Source of the DNA: Actinomycetota bacterium
GTDB taxonomy: Bacteria > Actinomycetota > CADDZG01 > JAHWKV01 > JAOPZY01
DNA length: 64,000 nucleotides
NCBI GenBank assembly: GCA_035765775.1
Contig: DASTWV010000050.1
Span: 1-64,000 of the forward strand
Direction: 5' to 3'
Shown: positions 53,132 through 63,265 of the stretch, in pieces
Position numbering within the stretch: the stretch's first letter is position 1
Layout: every line of letters begins with the position of its first letter
Notes under the pieces: generated by a model
Told to the model about the DNA's origin: nothing
Seen by the model: only the letters and a program-made list of their open reading frames with translations
Databases searched by the model: none
Translations under genes and position numbers: made by a program

Positions 53132-54531
53132 TCCTGAAGCAGTACTACCTCGGGTGCCTGGCCCACGCCTCCTACCTGATCGCCGATCAGGTGGGGGGCC
53201 AGGCGGCCGTCATCGACCCGCAGCGTGACGTCGAGCAGTACCTGATGGACGCCGCCGAGCTGGATTGCCGCATCCAGCACGTGTTCCTGACCCACCTGCA
53301 CGCCGACTTCATCGCCGGCCACCTGGAGCTCCGGGACCGCATCGGGGCGACGATCTACCTGGGGGCGGAGGCCAGCGCCGAGTATGCCTTCACGCCGATG
53401 GCCGACGGCGATTCGGTCCCGGTCGGTTCCGTGCGCCTCTCGGTCCTGGCGACGCCGGGCCATTCCCCGGAGTCGATCTCGATCCTGATCTTCGACCCCG
53501 GCCACAGCGCCGATCTCCCCTACGCCGTGCTGACCGGCGACACGCTGTTCATTGGCGATGTGGGCCGGCCCGACCTGCGGGCGGCGCTGGGCTGGAGCGC
53601 CGAGACGCTGGCGAGCATGCTCTACGACTCGCTACACGGCAAGCTCCTGGCGCTGCCCGACGACACCCTGGTCTACCCGGCGCACGGGGCGGGCTCGCTG
53701 TGCGGCAAGAACCTGTCCACCGACACCGTCTCGACCATCGGGGTGCAGCGGGCCTACAACTACGCCCTGCAGCCGATGAGCCGGGAGCGCTTCATCGAGA
53801 TCGTCATGGCGGACCAGCCGGAGACGCCCGCCTACTTCACCTACGACGCGGTGCTGAACGCCCGGGAGCGGCCGACGCTGGACGACGCGCTGCAGCGGGA
53901 GTTGCAGGCGCTGTCGATCGAGCAGGTGCTCCGCGCTGTCGCCGGCGGTGCCCAGTTGCTGGACACCCGGGACCCGGCCGAGTTCGAGGGTGCCCACATC
54001 CGGGGGGCGCTCAACATCGGCCTCGGCGGGTCCTACGCCACCTGGGCCGGCACCCTGCTGGACCCCGGGCGGCCGGTGGTGCTGGTGGCCGACCCGGGCC
54101 GCGAGTGGGAGGCCGCCACCCGGCTCGGCCGGATCGGGTTCGACTCGATGGCGGGCTACCTCGCCGGCGGCATGCAGCACCTGGCTGGCACCGCCGAGCT
54201 GGTGGAGCGGACCGACCGGATCACCGCCGGCTCGCTGGCGGAGCAGCTGGCCGGTCCCGAGCCTCCCCTCCTGGTCGATGTCCGGACCCCGCGGGAGTGG
54301 AAGGACGGCCACATCGCCGATGCAACGAACCTGCCCCTGTCGAACCTGGCGGAAACCCTCGACACCGTGCCCGCCGGCAGGCGCCTCGTCACCTACTGCG
54401 CCACCGGGTACCGATCGGCGGTCGCTGCCAGCATGCTCCGGCGGGCCGGCCGGGAGGAGGTGGCGGACCTGGTGGGCGGGATGTCGGCCTGGGACGCCCA
54501 CCGCAGCGCCGACTTGGCCGACACTGCCTGA
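53128..54531 (+). CDS. Metallo-beta-lactamase-fold persulfide dioxygenase-like protein with two rhodanese domains
   Basis: The 467-residue protein has an ETHE1/BigR-like MBL domain (THLHADFIAGH metal motif, TPGHSPES, TGDTLFIGDVGR, YPAHGAGS). Rhodanese 1 (about 265-355) has Asp in place of the catalytic Cys (VVLVADPGRE), and rhodanese 2 (about 370-460) has an intact loop CATGYRSA. This set oxidises glutathione- or mycothiol-type persulfides and moves the sulfane sulfur. It is coupled to the peroxiredoxin gene by a GTGA overlap. Confidence 0.92.
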   Translation: MILKQYYLGCLAHASYLIADQVGGQAAVIDPQRDVEQYLMDAAELDCRIQHVFLTHLHADFIAGHLELRDRIGATIYLGAEASAEYAFTPMADGDSVPVGSVRLSVLATPGHSPESISILIFDPGHSADLPYAVLTGDTLFIGDVGRPDLRAALGWSAETLASMLYDSLHGKLLALPDDTLVYPAHGAGSLCGKNLSTDTVSTIGVQRAYNYALQPMSRERFIEIVMADQPETPAYFTYDAVLNARERPTLDDALQRELQALSIEQVLRAVAGGAQLLDTRDPAEFEGAHIRGALNIGLGGSYATWAGTLLDPGRPVVLVADPGREWEAATRLGRIGFDSMAGYLAGGMQHLAGTAELVERTDRITAGSLAEQLAGPEPPLLVDVRTPREWKDGHIADATNLPLSNLAETLDTVPAGRRLVTYCATGYRSAVAASMLRRAGREEVADLVGGMSAWDAHRSADLADTA

Positions 54532-54931
54532 CCCGGACCCCCCCGGGTTGACCTGATGGCCTACCTACTTCGGCCCGAACGCCTGGTTCAGCTTCAAGAT
54601 CGACGACCCTGCCGCCCTCGCAACTGGCCGGTCCCACGCATGCGCCACCCATCGCCACCCATGTGCCACCCATGCGCCACCCACGCCTGCTCTGCCGGGG
54701 AGGGGCCCGACAGGGCCGCGATCCACCCGGCGAAGGCGAGCGCCTGCAGGCCCTAGCCGGCAGCCCGGGGCAGCGTCGGGAAGGGGTTCCTCCGGAGGCC
54801 GCGTGCCCACGTCGCTGGGCACCCCACCACCCGGCGCCACTCCCCAGGAGGGCGGTGCTCCATGCGTCCATGACCCCGGTGGTCCACAGCTGCCAGCGGT
54901 CGATCACCACCGCGGTGGACGACGTCAGCAC
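54532..54931. other. Non-coding stretch with short repeats
   Basis: No credible gene was recognised. A four-unit repeat of 10-11 bp (ATGCGCCACCC-type) runs from 54640 to 54682. The interval may be eroded coding DNA belonging to the DUF2510 remnant next to it. Confidence 0.45.
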
Positions 54932-55076
54932 TCACCGGCGCCACTGCACGCTGACCGCCGTCCTGACGTGGGCGGACCACTGCTTCAATGTCCCACCACC
55001 GCTCGCCCTCCCCCCCGGCCGGGTCCGGGTACCACCCTTCGGGCGGGAGCTCCGGTTGTGCCTCACCCCACGACAT
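54932..55076 (-). pseudogene. DUF2510 domain remnant with frameshift
   Basis: From ATG at 55076 the frame encodes LPPEGWYPDPAGG and ERWWD, the start of a DUF2510 domain. A deletion in the DG-x-x-W step then shifts frame, and the rest (GTLKQWSAHVRTAV) lies one frame over, ending at 54932. The fragment has lost its downstream part. DUF2510 proteins are small actinobacterial membrane or secreted proteins of unknown role. Confidence 0.6.
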
Positions 55077-55088
55077 CGCTCAAGGGTC

Positions 55089-57905
55089 CTATTCCAACGC
55101 TGCCCTCAACTCCGCCCGGGACGTCGCCCCCAGCTTCGCCAGCACCGACGACACGTGGCTCTCCACCGTCCGCACCGACAGGAATAGCCCCTGGGCGATG
55201 GCGGCGTTGGACTGGCCCTCCGCAACGAGGCGCAGCACCTCGACCTCCCGGGCTGTGAGTCCCCGGGCCAGCAGGGCGGGGGGGACCGCCTCCGTCCGCC
55301 GGCGTCGCGGGACGGCGCCGCCCGCCTCCCGGAGCAGGCGCCGCACCCGGTCGACCGCGACGAAGCCCTGGTGCGCCTCGTAGAGGTCCAGCGCCTCCCG
55401 GAGCCAGCGGGCGCGGGACGGCCCGCCCAGGATCTCAGCCGCCAGCACCCGGAGCAGTGCGAGGTCGAAGGGCATCCGGCCGGTCGCCGAGGACAGGGCG
55501 GTATCGACGCCTGCCGGGTCGCCGGCCATCACGGCCTCGGCGGTGGCGAGGATCACCGGGGTGGCGTACCACCGGAGGCTGCCGGGGCGCTCCCGGGCCC
55601 GCTGCAGGGCCTGCGACGCCTCTGCCACCCGGCCCGCCGCCCTGAGCGCCAGGACCAGGTCGCACGGGCTGGAGGTCGGCAGGGTCCCGGGCTCGGCATC
55701 CATGGCATCGACCACCCGTTGGTGCAGCCGGGCGCCCTCCGCCCAGTTGCCCAGATGCATGGCGTGGTCGGCGGCGATGCCGGCGGTGTGGACGACGGCG
55801 TCGGTGCTGGCCCCGATCATCGCGGCGGCCTCGGCCAGCAGCTCCTCGAAGGCCGGTTCGCCCAGGATGTGCGCCGCCCCCGCCCGGGCGACACGCAGGA
55901 ACGGCAGGAGGTCGAGGCGGTGCTGACTGCAGCGTTCCGACGCGGCATCGGCCAGCCGGGCGCCGGCCACCGGGTCGCCCTGGATGGTGAGGGCGACCGA
56001 GAGATTGAGCTCTGCCCAGGTCTGCTCCACCAAGGCGCCCGCCGACCGGGCGACCTCCACCGCCTCGAGCATCCGGACCGGGGCCTGCCCGGAGAACAGT
56101 TCGAGTTCGGAGAGCGACACCAGCCCCCGGATCCGCTCGGCGGCCAAGCCGGCGCGGGCGGCCACCGCCTGCTGGCGGGCCCAGGCCTCGGCGGCCTCCG
56201 CTCGCTGGCCGGCGAGGTCGAGGGCGCGGGCCTCGAGGTCCAGGGCAGCGCTGGCGGTGAGGGCGTCATCTCCGGCGGCGGCGAAAGCCCGGCGTGCGCA
56301 CTCGATCGCGCGCGACGTGTCGCCCTCGACCAGTGCCAGGCGGCCGATGGCGAACTCCCGGAAAGCCGGAGGGATGCCCTCGAGATCGCCGGCCGAGAGG
56401 AGGGAGCGGACGAGGTCCGGCATCCGGGCGTCCAGGGCACAGCGGGTCATGCGCACCCACCGCTCGGCACCTACCGAGCTCCCGGCACCCTCAGCCGCCG
56501 CCTGGTCCAGCTCGAGCGCCTCGCCCCACCGGCCCTGGGCGGCGAGAACGTCGGCGAGGGCATCCGCCGCGGCGTCTGTCACCCCGGGCGCCACAGCCAG
56601 CCGGCGAGCCCGCTGCGCCAGCGACTCGGCCCGCAGCAGGCGGTGCGCCCTGCGGTTCAGGCCGGCGGAGTCGATCAGTGCCCGGGCGGCGCCGTCCGGG
56701 TCCTCGGCCGCGACGAGGTGGCCCGCCAGCCGTTCCAGGGCTGACTCGTCCCCGGCGGCAGTCGGTGCCAGCACTTCGGCCGCCCGGCCATTCAGGGCAC
56801 GGAGCCGGTCCGGCACGAGGCGGGCGCGCACCGCGTCGCCCACCACGGCGTGGCGGAAGTCCACCGTGCCGCCCACGGTCTCGACTAGGCCGGACTCGAT
56901 CGCCGCCGACAGGGCTCGGGCCACCACCGCCGGGGGCTGTCCGGAGAGGGCAGCCAGCAGGGCGGTCTCATGAGGCCCGACCACCGCAGCGGCGGTGAGG
57001 ACCTCGCACTCAGCTTCGCCCAGCCGGTCGAGCCGGGTGGCGACCAGCGCCGCCACGGAGCGCGGCACCACGTGTGCCCCGCCCCGCCAGTGTGCCCCGC
57101 GGCCGTCTAGCACCACCGATCCCGCCCGGAAGTGGGCGTCGGCGATCTCCTCGACGAACAACGGGACGCCATCGGCCCGGCCCTCGACGTCGGCTACCAG
57201 CTCCGCCGGGGGCTGGGTGCCGAGCAGGGCGGCGAGCAGGTCATGGACGTCGGCGCTGGGCAAGGGGGCGACCGGCCACAGGTCGGCCAACCCCTGCTGC
57301 GCCAGGCGGTCCCTGAGCTGGTCGGCCAGGGCGGCCTCGCCCGTCCGGGATGCCGCCAGGATGACCACCCCCGGGAGGGCCGCACCTGCCAAGTAGCGTA
57401 CGGCTTCGAGGCTCTCGGCGTCGGCGGCGTGCAGGTCGTCGATAGCCAGCAGCAGGCCCGACCGCTCCGCCGGCCCCCGGAGCACATCCACCAGGCCCTC
57501 CAGGGCGAGGAGGCGCAGCTGGGCATCGGTCAGCCCGCTCGCCGGGGCCTCCGAGGGCCACTCCGGAACGATGAGCTGCAGGCCGCGGTCGAAGACCGAA
57601 GCCACCGCCGGCGCCTTCGGGCCGCCGCCGCGCAGCCAGGAGCGCACGGCCTCGGCGATGACCCCGAAAGCCACCGGGGCGGCGATGCTCGCCCGGCCCA
57701 CCAGCACCGCCATCCCGGCGCGCCGGGCCTCGAGGATCCCTTCGGCCAGCAGACGGGTCTTGCCGATGCCGCCCTCGCCGGTCAGGAACACGCAGGAAGA
57801 GGCCCCGTACTTAGCCGACCTCAGGGCCGCTCGCAGGCGGTCCAGGTCGGCCCGGCGGCCCACCAGCACCGAGGATCTACGGACTCCTCCCTCCACGCGG
57901 CCCAT
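55089..57905 (-). CDS. LAL-type large ATP-binding LuxR regulator
   Basis: The 938-residue protein has an N-terminal AAA/NB-ARC-type ATPase (Walker A TGEGGIGKTRLL near 42, Walker B LLLAIDDLHAAD), a long tetratricopeptide-like helical middle (about 350-850) and a C-terminal LuxR helix-turn-helix (LTAREVEVLRLVAEGQSNAA, LFLSVRTVESHVSSVLAKLG). LAL regulators often activate specialised metabolism or degradation genes. It is divergent from two coupled methyltransferase genes, which are likely targets. Confidence 0.93.
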   Translation of the reverse strand: MGRVEGGVRRSSVLVGRRADLDRLRAALRSAKYGASSCVFLTGEGGIGKTRLLAEGILEARRAGMAVLVGRASIAAPVAFGVIAEAVRSWLRGGGPKAPAVASVFDRGLQLIVPEWPSEAPASGLTDAQLRLLALEGLVDVLRGPAERSGLLLAIDDLHAADAESLEAVRYLAGAALPGVVILAASRTGEAALADQLRDRLAQQGLADLWPVAPLPSADVHDLLAALLGTQPPAELVADVEGRADGVPLFVEEIADAHFRAGSVVLDGRGAHWRGGAHVVPRSVAALVATRLDRLGEAECEVLTAAAVVGPHETALLAALSGQPPAVVARALSAAIESGLVETVGGTVDFRHAVVGDAVRARLVPDRLRALNGRAAEVLAPTAAGDESALERLAGHLVAAEDPDGAARALIDSAGLNRRAHRLLRAESLAQRARRLAVAPGVTDAAADALADVLAAQGRWGEALELDQAAAEGAGSSVGAERWVRMTRCALDARMPDLVRSLLSAGDLEGIPPAFREFAIGRLALVEGDTSRAIECARRAFAAAGDDALTASAALDLEARALDLAGQRAEAAEAWARQQAVAARAGLAAERIRGLVSLSELELFSGQAPVRMLEAVEVARSAGALVEQTWAELNLSVALTIQGDPVAGARLADAASERCSQHRLDLLPFLRVARAGAAHILGEPAFEELLAEAAAMIGASTDAVVHTAGIAADHAMHLGNWAEGARLHQRVVDAMDAEPGTLPTSSPCDLVLALRAAGRVAEASQALQRARERPGSLRWYATPVILATAEAVMAGDPAGVDTALSSATGRMPFDLALLRVLAAEILGGPSRARWLREALDLYEAHQGFVAVDRVRRLLREAGGAVPRRRRTEAVPPALLARGLTAREVEVLRLVAEGQSNAAIAQGLFLSVRTVESHVSSVLAKLGATSRAELRAALE

Positions 57906-58010
57906 TGTGCTGGCATTAGTTCCGTGGCGTCCACGGATGTGGGCGGATGGGGGCCGCTCCTAGCATCGCAGCACGGGCCAAGGGGTCCCGATCCCGGAAG
58001 GAGTACAGCG

Positions 58011-59093
58011 ATGGCGAGCACCGAAGTGGCGTTGGACCCGCAGAAGATGGAGGAGGCCGCCGGGCGGATCATGTCGCTCTACGTCGGCTCGATGATGACC
58101 TACATGATCGACATCGGGCACCGCACCGGGCTGTTGGCCACGGCGGCGCAGGGACCGGGCACCGCAGCCGAGCTCGCCGCCCGGGCCGGCCTGCACGAGC
58201 GCTATGTCCGGGAGTGGCTGGGCGCCGTGGTGACCGGTGGGCTGTTCGACTACGACCCCGAGTCCCGGACCTACGCGCTGCCGGCGGAAGCCGCCATCGT
58301 CCTGACCGCCGGGCCGATGCCGATGTCGGCCTTCGCCGGCCTGCAGACCCACCTGGGCAAGCACGTGGGCGACCTCGCCCGGGTCTTCCGGGAGGGCGGC
58401 GGCGTGCCCTACTCCGCCTTCCGCCCCGAGTTCACCGACCTCATGGACCAGATCGGCCGGGCCTGGTACGACTGCTCCCTGGTCGATGCCTACCTGCCGC
58501 AGGTCGAGGGGCTCACCGCCACCCTGGAGGCGGGGGCGGCGGCCGCCGACTTCGCGTGCGGCACCGGCCACGGCCTCGTCGTGCTGGCCCGCCGGTTCCC
58601 GGCATCGTCGTTCGTGGGCTACGACCTGGACGAGGGGGCAATCGCCTGCGCTCGGGCCGAGGCGTCGGGGGCCGGGCTGAGCAACCTCCGCTTCGAGGTG
58701 GCTGACATCGCCCGGGTGGACGTCGCCGGCGCCTACGACGCCGTCTTCGTCTTCGATGCGGTCCACGACCAGGTCGATCCGGCAGGCGTTCTGCGGGTCA
58801 TCCACCGTGCCCTCAAGCCGGGGGGCGTCTTTGTTATGAAGGAGCCGCGGGCCGCCGACCGGTTGGAGGACAACATCGGCAACCCGTTCTCGCCCATCAT
58901 GTACTCGGTGAGCACACTGCACTGCCTCACGGTGTCGCTGGCGCACGAGGGCGCCGGGATCGGCACGGCCTTCGGCGAGGGCCTGGCCCGGTCCATGCTG
59001 GCCGAGGCGGGGTTCGAGGTTGTGGCCGTGGAGGGGATCCCCGGCGACCCCATGGACGCGGTGTACATCGCCCGTCCGGCCCTGGGCCGGTGA
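58011..59093 (+). CDS. Class I SAM-dependent methyltransferase with N-terminal winged helix
   Basis: The 360-residue protein has a helical/winged-helix N-terminal domain (GTAAELAARAGLHERYVREW) and a Rossmann methyltransferase domain with SAM motif I ADFACGTGHGLVVLA and ALKPGGVFVMKEP. The type resembles Rv2258c-like enzymes. GGAAGGAG lies 7 nt ahead of the ATG. Substrate is unknown. The second methyltransferase gene overlaps its stop. Confidence 0.88.
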   Translation: MASTEVALDPQKMEEAAGRIMSLYVGSMMTYMIDIGHRTGLLATAAQGPGTAAELAARAGLHERYVREWLGAVVTGGLFDYDPESRTYALPAEAAIVLTAGPMPMSAFAGLQTHLGKHVGDLARVFREGGGVPYSAFRPEFTDLMDQIGRAWYDCSLVDAYLPQVEGLTATLEAGAAAADFACGTGHGLVVLARRFPASSFVGYDLDEGAIACARAEASGAGLSNLRFEVADIARVDVAGAYDAVFVFDAVHDQVDPAGVLRVIHRALKPGGVFVMKEPRAADRLEDNIGNPFSPIMYSVSTLHCLTVSLAHEGAGIGTAFGEGLARSMLAEAGFEVVAVEGIPGDPMDAVYIARPALGR

Positions 59094-59983
59094 GCGGCCC
59101 GGGGGGATCCGGCCCTGCGCTGTCGCCGGAGATGATCGCGGTGATGATCGCCGTCACCCGGTTCCACGCCGCCGCCGAGGCGATGGCGGCCATCGGTGCC
59201 CGGGCGGCCGTGGACCCGGCCGCCATGCCCGACCGGGTGACGGATGCGGTCGACGACGTGCTGGCGGCGGCCGGCGTTCCGGATCTCGGGCTGCTGGAGG
59301 CGCCGCAGCGGGCGATGGTGGCGGCCTACGTCCGCTCGGCGTTCGGCCAGACCGCCCACCTGCTGGCCGATCCTACCCGGGCGGAGGGCTGGAGCTATAC
59401 CGATGTCGCCGTACTGGAAGGCCAGGGCCGGGCGTCGATGGGGGTGCCACCGATGATCGCGGCGGCGGCGCAGATCACCGAGGTCGGGACCCTGCTCGAC
59501 GTCGGCACCGGTGTCGGGTGGCTGGCGGTGGCGGCCACCCGCGTCTGGCCCGGGTGCCGCGTGGTGGGCATCGACCTGTGGGAGGCGTCCGTCGAGCGGG
59601 CCCGCGCCAACGTGGCCGAATCCGGCTTGGCGGACATCATCGAGATCCGCCTCCAGAGCGTGGCCGACCTCCCCGACCGGGACCGCTTCGACCTGACCTG
59701 GCTGCCGAGCTTCTACCTGCTCCCCTCCGTGCTGCCCGCCGCCTGCAAACGGATCCTGGCGGCGACCCAGCCCGGGGGCCAGATCGTCGTCGGCCGCTAC
59801 GACGCCCCGCCCGACCCACTGGCGGCGGCGACGCTGCGGCTGCGCCTCATCCGCGACGGCGGGACGTGGCTGGAGCCCGGGGAGCTGACTGATCTCCTGG
59901 CTTCGAGCGGGTGGAGCGACGTCCGCGTCCTGCCGAAGGCGGGGCCTCCCGGTATGACCCTGGTGGCGGGCCGGAAGGACTGA
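59090..59983 (+). CDS. Class I SAM-dependent methyltransferase
   Basis: The 297-residue protein has SAM motif I TLLDVGTGVGWLAVAAT, the acidic end of strand 2 (VVGIDLWEAS) and QPGGQIVVGRYD. The N-terminal about 100 residues are helical and unfamiliar. The GTG start overlaps the previous stop (GTGA), so the two enzymes are made together. Substrate is unknown. Confidence 0.86.
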   Translation: MSGPGGSGPALSPEMIAVMIAVTRFHAAAEAMAAIGARAAVDPAAMPDRVTDAVDDVLAAAGVPDLGLLEAPQRAMVAAYVRSAFGQTAHLLADPTRAEGWSYTDVAVLEGQGRASMGVPPMIAAAAQITEVGTLLDVGTGVGWLAVAATRVWPGCRVVGIDLWEASVERARANVAESGLADIIEIRLQSVADLPDRDRFDLTWLPSFYLLPSVLPAACKRILAATQPGGQIVVGRYDAPPDPLAAATLRLRLIRDGGTWLEPGELTDLLASSGWSDVRVLPKAGPPGMTLVAGRKD

Positions 59984-60053
59984 GGCCGGCTTCACTCACC
60001 TAGGGCGTCGGCCCTCGCACCGCCGGGGGCCCGGGAGCGGGAACAATGGAGAG

Positions 60054-62456
60054 GTGGGTGACTCCCGGTACATTCGGTTCTTCGACGAGGTCGGCATCGC
60101 TGACATCGGCCTCGTCGGCGGCAAGAACGCCTCGCTGGGCGAGATGTACCGGGAGCTGTCCGCCCAGGGCGTGGCGGTGCCCAACGGCTTCGCCACCACG
60201 GCCGACGCCTACCGCCTCGTGCTGGAGGAATCCGGCGCCGGGCCGAAGCTGAAGGAGATCCTCGACGGGCTGGATCCCGGCGACGTCGCCGACCTCGCCC
60301 GGCGGGGCAAGGCCGCCCGCCGGGTCGTCTACGGCGCCCGCCTGCCGCACGAGATTGCCGGCGAGGTCCTGGCGGGCTACGGCCGCCTCCAGGAGGAGTA
60401 CGGCCCGGACCTGAGCCTGGCGGTGCGCAGCTCGGCCACCGCCGAGGACCTACCCGATGCCAGCTTCGCGGGCGCCCAGGAGAGCTACCTCAACATCGCG
60501 GGCGACGAGGAGCTGCTGGAGGCGTGCCGGCGGTGCTACGCCAGCCTGTTCACCGACCGGGCCATCGCCTACCGCACCGAGAACGGGTTCGACCACGAAG
60601 CGGTGGCGCTGTCGATCGGCATCATGAAGATGGTCCGCTCGGACCTGGCCGCCTCGGGGGTGATGTTCACCGTGGACACCGAGTCCGGCTTCCCCGACGT
60701 CGTCTTCGTGACCGCCGCCTACGGGCTCGGGGAGAACATCGTCCAGGGGGCCCTGGAGCCCGACGAGTTCTACGTCCACAAGCCCACCTTCGCCGCCGGC
60801 CGCCGGGCGGTCCTGCGCCGCCGCCTGGGGGCCAAGGAGCGGACGATGGTGCTGGCGACCGGGGGTGTGCACAAGACGACGCGCAATGTCGTCACCCACA
60901 AGGCCGAGCGGGCCCGCTTCTGCATCACCGACACCGAGGTGCTGGCGCTGGCCGAGTCCGCCATGGCCATCGAGGCGCATTACGGCCGGCCGATGGACAT
61001 CGAGTGGGCGAAGGACGGCGTGGACGGCCAGCTCTACATCGTCCAGGCCCGCCCCGAGACCGTCGCCTCCAGGAAGACCGGCGCCACCGTGGAGCAGTAC
61101 GTCGTGCTGGGCAAGGGCCCGGTGCTGGTCGAGGGCCGGGCGGTGGGGGAGCGGGTGGGGTCCGGGCAGGCCCGGGTGGTCGAGAGCCTCGCCGACCTGC
61201 CGGCGTTCCGGCCGGGTGAGGTGCTGGTGGCCGAGACCACCACTCCGGACTGGGGGCCGGTGATGGCCACCGCCGCCGCCATCGTCACCAACCACGGTGG
61301 GCGGACGTGCCACGCCGCCATCGTCGCCCGGGAGCTGGGGATCCCGGCGGTGGTGGGCGCGGGCGACGCCACCGAGCGGATCCCGGGCGGGGCAACCGTG
61401 ACGGTCTCGTGTGCCGAAGGGGCCACCGGGCGGGTCTACGAGGGCTCCCTCGAGTTCCGCATCGACCGCACCGACGTCTCGGCGATGCCCCGCCCGGCCA
61501 CCCGGATGATGGTCAACCTGGGCAACCCCGACCTGGCGTTCCAGACCTCGATGCTGCCGTCGGACGGCGTGGGCCTGGCGCGGATGGAGTTCATCATCGC
61601 CGAGGCCATCAAGGCCCACCCGCTGGCGCTCATCCACCCCGACCAGGTGCCGGACCGGGAGACGAGGCGCCAGCTGGCGGAGCTCACGGCCGGCTATGCC
61701 GACGGGGCGGCCTTCTTCGTCGAGCGCCTCTCGGAGGGCATCGGGACCATCGCCGCCGCCTTCTGGCCCCGGCCGGTGGTGGTGCGCATGTCGGACTTCA
61801 AGACCAACGAGTACGCCAGCCTGCTGGGTGGGGCAGCCTTCGAGCCCACCGAGGACAACCCGATGTTGGGCTTCCGGGGCGCCGCCCGCTACGCCCATCC
61901 GGCCTACGCCGAGGGCTTCGCCCTGGAGTGCGCCGCCATGGTGCGGGTCAGAGAGGCGATGGGGCTGGACAACGTGGTGCTCATGATCCCGTTCGTGCGC
62001 CGGGTGGGCGAGGCTCGGGCGGTGCTGGAGCGGATGGCCTCGCTCGGTCTTCGGCGGGGCGACCACGGGCTGCAGATCTATGCCATGTGCGAGGTCCCCA
62101 ACAACGTGGTGCTGATCGATTCCTTCGCCCCGCTGTTCGACGGGTTCTCCATCGGTTCCAACGATCTCGCCCAGCTAACGCTGGGCGTCGACCGGGACAG
62201 CGAGACGGTGGCCTTCGACTACGACGAGCGGGACGAGGGCGTGAAGGAGATGATCCGCCGGGCGGTGGAGGGCTGCCAGCGCCACGGCATCCACTCCGGC
62301 CTGTGCGGGCAGGCCCCCTCCGATTACCCGGACATGGCGCAATTCCTGGTGGAGCTGGGGATCGAGTCGATGAGCCTGAACCCCGACACCCTGGTGAAGA
62401 CCACCGAACGGGTGCTGGAGGTGGAGGCCCGGCTGGGCCGGAAGCCGCGAGGCTGA
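60054..62456 (+). CDS. ppsA: Phosphoenolpyruvate synthase
   Basis: The 800-residue enzyme makes PEP from pyruvate and ATP for gluconeogenesis. The N-terminal ATP-grasp-like domain has [14 protein letters not shown] and [20 protein letters not shown]. The phosphohistidine domain has His420 in [15 protein letters not shown]. The C-terminal TIM barrel has [19 protein letters not shown] and [11 protein letters not shown] with the active-site Cys. The start is GTG at 60054. Confidence 0.95.
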   Translation: MGDSRYIRFFDEVGIADIGLVGGKNASLGEMYRELSAQGVAVPNGFATTADAYRLVLEESGAGPKLKEILDGLDPGDVADLARRGKAARRVVYGARLPHEIAGEVLAGYGRLQEEYGPDLSLAVRSSATAEDLPDASFAGAQESYLNIAGDEELLEACRRCYASLFTDRAIAYRTENGFDHEAVALSIGIMKMVRSDLAASGVMFTVDTESGFPDVVFVTAAYGLGENIVQGALEPDEFYVHKPTFAAGRRAVLRRRLGAKERTMVLATGGVHKTTRNVVTHKAERARFCITDTEVLALAESAMAIEAHYGRPMDIEWAKDGVDGQLYIVQARPETVASRKTGATVEQYVVLGKGPVLVEGRAVGERVGSGQARVVESLADLPAFRPGEVLVAETTTPDWGPVMATAAAIVTNHGGRTCHAAIVARELGIPAVVGAGDATERIPGGATVTVSCAEGATGRVYEGSLEFRIDRTDVSAMPRPATRMMVNLGNPDLAFQTSMLPSDGVGLARMEFIIAEAIKAHPLALIHPDQVPDRETRRQLAELTAGYADGAAFFVERLSEGIGTIAAAFWPRPVVVRMSDFKTNEYASLLGGAAFEPTEDNPMLGFRGAARYAHPAYAEGFALECAAMVRVREAMGLDNVVLMIPFVRRVGEARAVLERMASLGLRRGDHGLQIYAMCEVPNNVVLIDSFAPLFDGFSIGSNDLAQLTLGVDRDSETVAFDYDERDEGVKEMIRRAVEGCQRHGIHSGLCGQAPSDYPDMAQFLVELGIESMSLNPDTLVKTTERVLEVEARLGRKPRG

Positions 62457-62490
62457 CGCCCTGCGGTCTCCCCTTGGATCGTTAGACCTC

Positions 62491-62539
62491 TGTTTGTGCA
62501 CCGGTAAGCAGGATAATCCTGCTCAGCGATGCACAAACA
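62491..62539. terminator. Nested palindrome between ppsA and the membrane protein gene
   Basis: Outer arms TGTTTGTGCA (62491-62500) and TGCACAAACA (62530-62539) are exact complements. Inside, AGCAGGA and TCCTGCT (62507-62513 and 62517-62523) form a second stem, with 6-nt gaps between stems on both sides. Its place between converging genes fits a bidirectional terminator. The stems lack flanking T-tracts. Confidence 0.5.
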
Positions 62540-62569
62540 TGAAGCCGCACAGACGCCGTCGCCCGACGC

Positions 62570-63265
62570 CTACCCGGTGGGGCGCGGCCCCCGGCTCCGG
62601 GGAAGCAGGGCGCTGGTGACCGCCAGGTAGGCCAGCGACACGGCGACCGCGACGCCGGCCACCGGCGCCAGGGTTGCACCGGCTGTCGCCAGGACGAGGG
62701 CCATGACGGCGACGTCTGCGGCCGCCAGCACCATGCCCGCAAGGCCCAGCCACCGGGGCCCGTTGTGCAGGAACCACGAGGTCACGGCCAGGCCCAGCAC
62801 CGACACCCCGATCACTGCCGCGGCGGCCGGGCCGCCCAGGGCAAAGGCTCCGGCGCCCAACGCGTGGCGGAGCGGCTGCCCGGCCCCGCCGGCGGTGGAC
62901 AGGACCCATAGCAGCCCGCCGCTCACCGCCAGCAGGCCGCTGCCCACAAGGCCGCCCACCCCGGCGATCACCGGCCCGGGGGCGTTGGGGGCCAGGAACT
63001 GCAGGCGGGCTGAGATGACGGCACTCCCGAAGGCCAGCCCGGTGGCGGCCACGATGAGGCAGATGGCGGCGAGCACCTCGGCCGCGTGGTGCCCGCTCAC
63101 AGTCCTGGGCAGGGCGAAGGGCGAAGCGCTGCCGGTGGCGAGGCTGACGAGCCCCGTGGCCGTGACCGCCAGCGCCGCCACCGCGGTGGCCACGTGGGGC
63201 GGCGGACCCACCTGGGTGCGGCCGGGCCGGTGGGGCCGCTCGGTGACCTGCTCGGCGGCGATCAC
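62570..63265 (-). CDS. Multi-pass membrane protein of unknown function
   Basis: The 231-residue protein has about six membrane helices (HVATAVAALAVTATGLVSLA first) and no recognised family. Its GTG start overlaps the stop of the NTF2-like gene (GTGA), so the two are coupled. The overlap and codon use support it as real. Confidence 0.7.
   Translation of the reverse strand: MIAAEQVTERPHRPGRTQVGPPPHVATAVAALAVTATGLVSLATGSASPFALPRTVSGHHAAEVLAAICLIVAATGLAFGSAVISARLQFLAPNAPGPVIAGVGGLVGSGLLAVSGGLLWVLSTAGGAGQPLRHALGAGAFALGGPAAAAVIGVSVLGLAVTSWFLHNGPRWLGLAGMVLAAADVAVMALVLATAGATLAPVAGVAVAVSLAYLAVTSALLPRSRGPRPTG

Noticed and set aside
62491-62539. Integron attC site
   Set aside because: The symmetry is suggestive, but the arms lack the GTTRRRY-type core sites and there is no cassette array or integrase.
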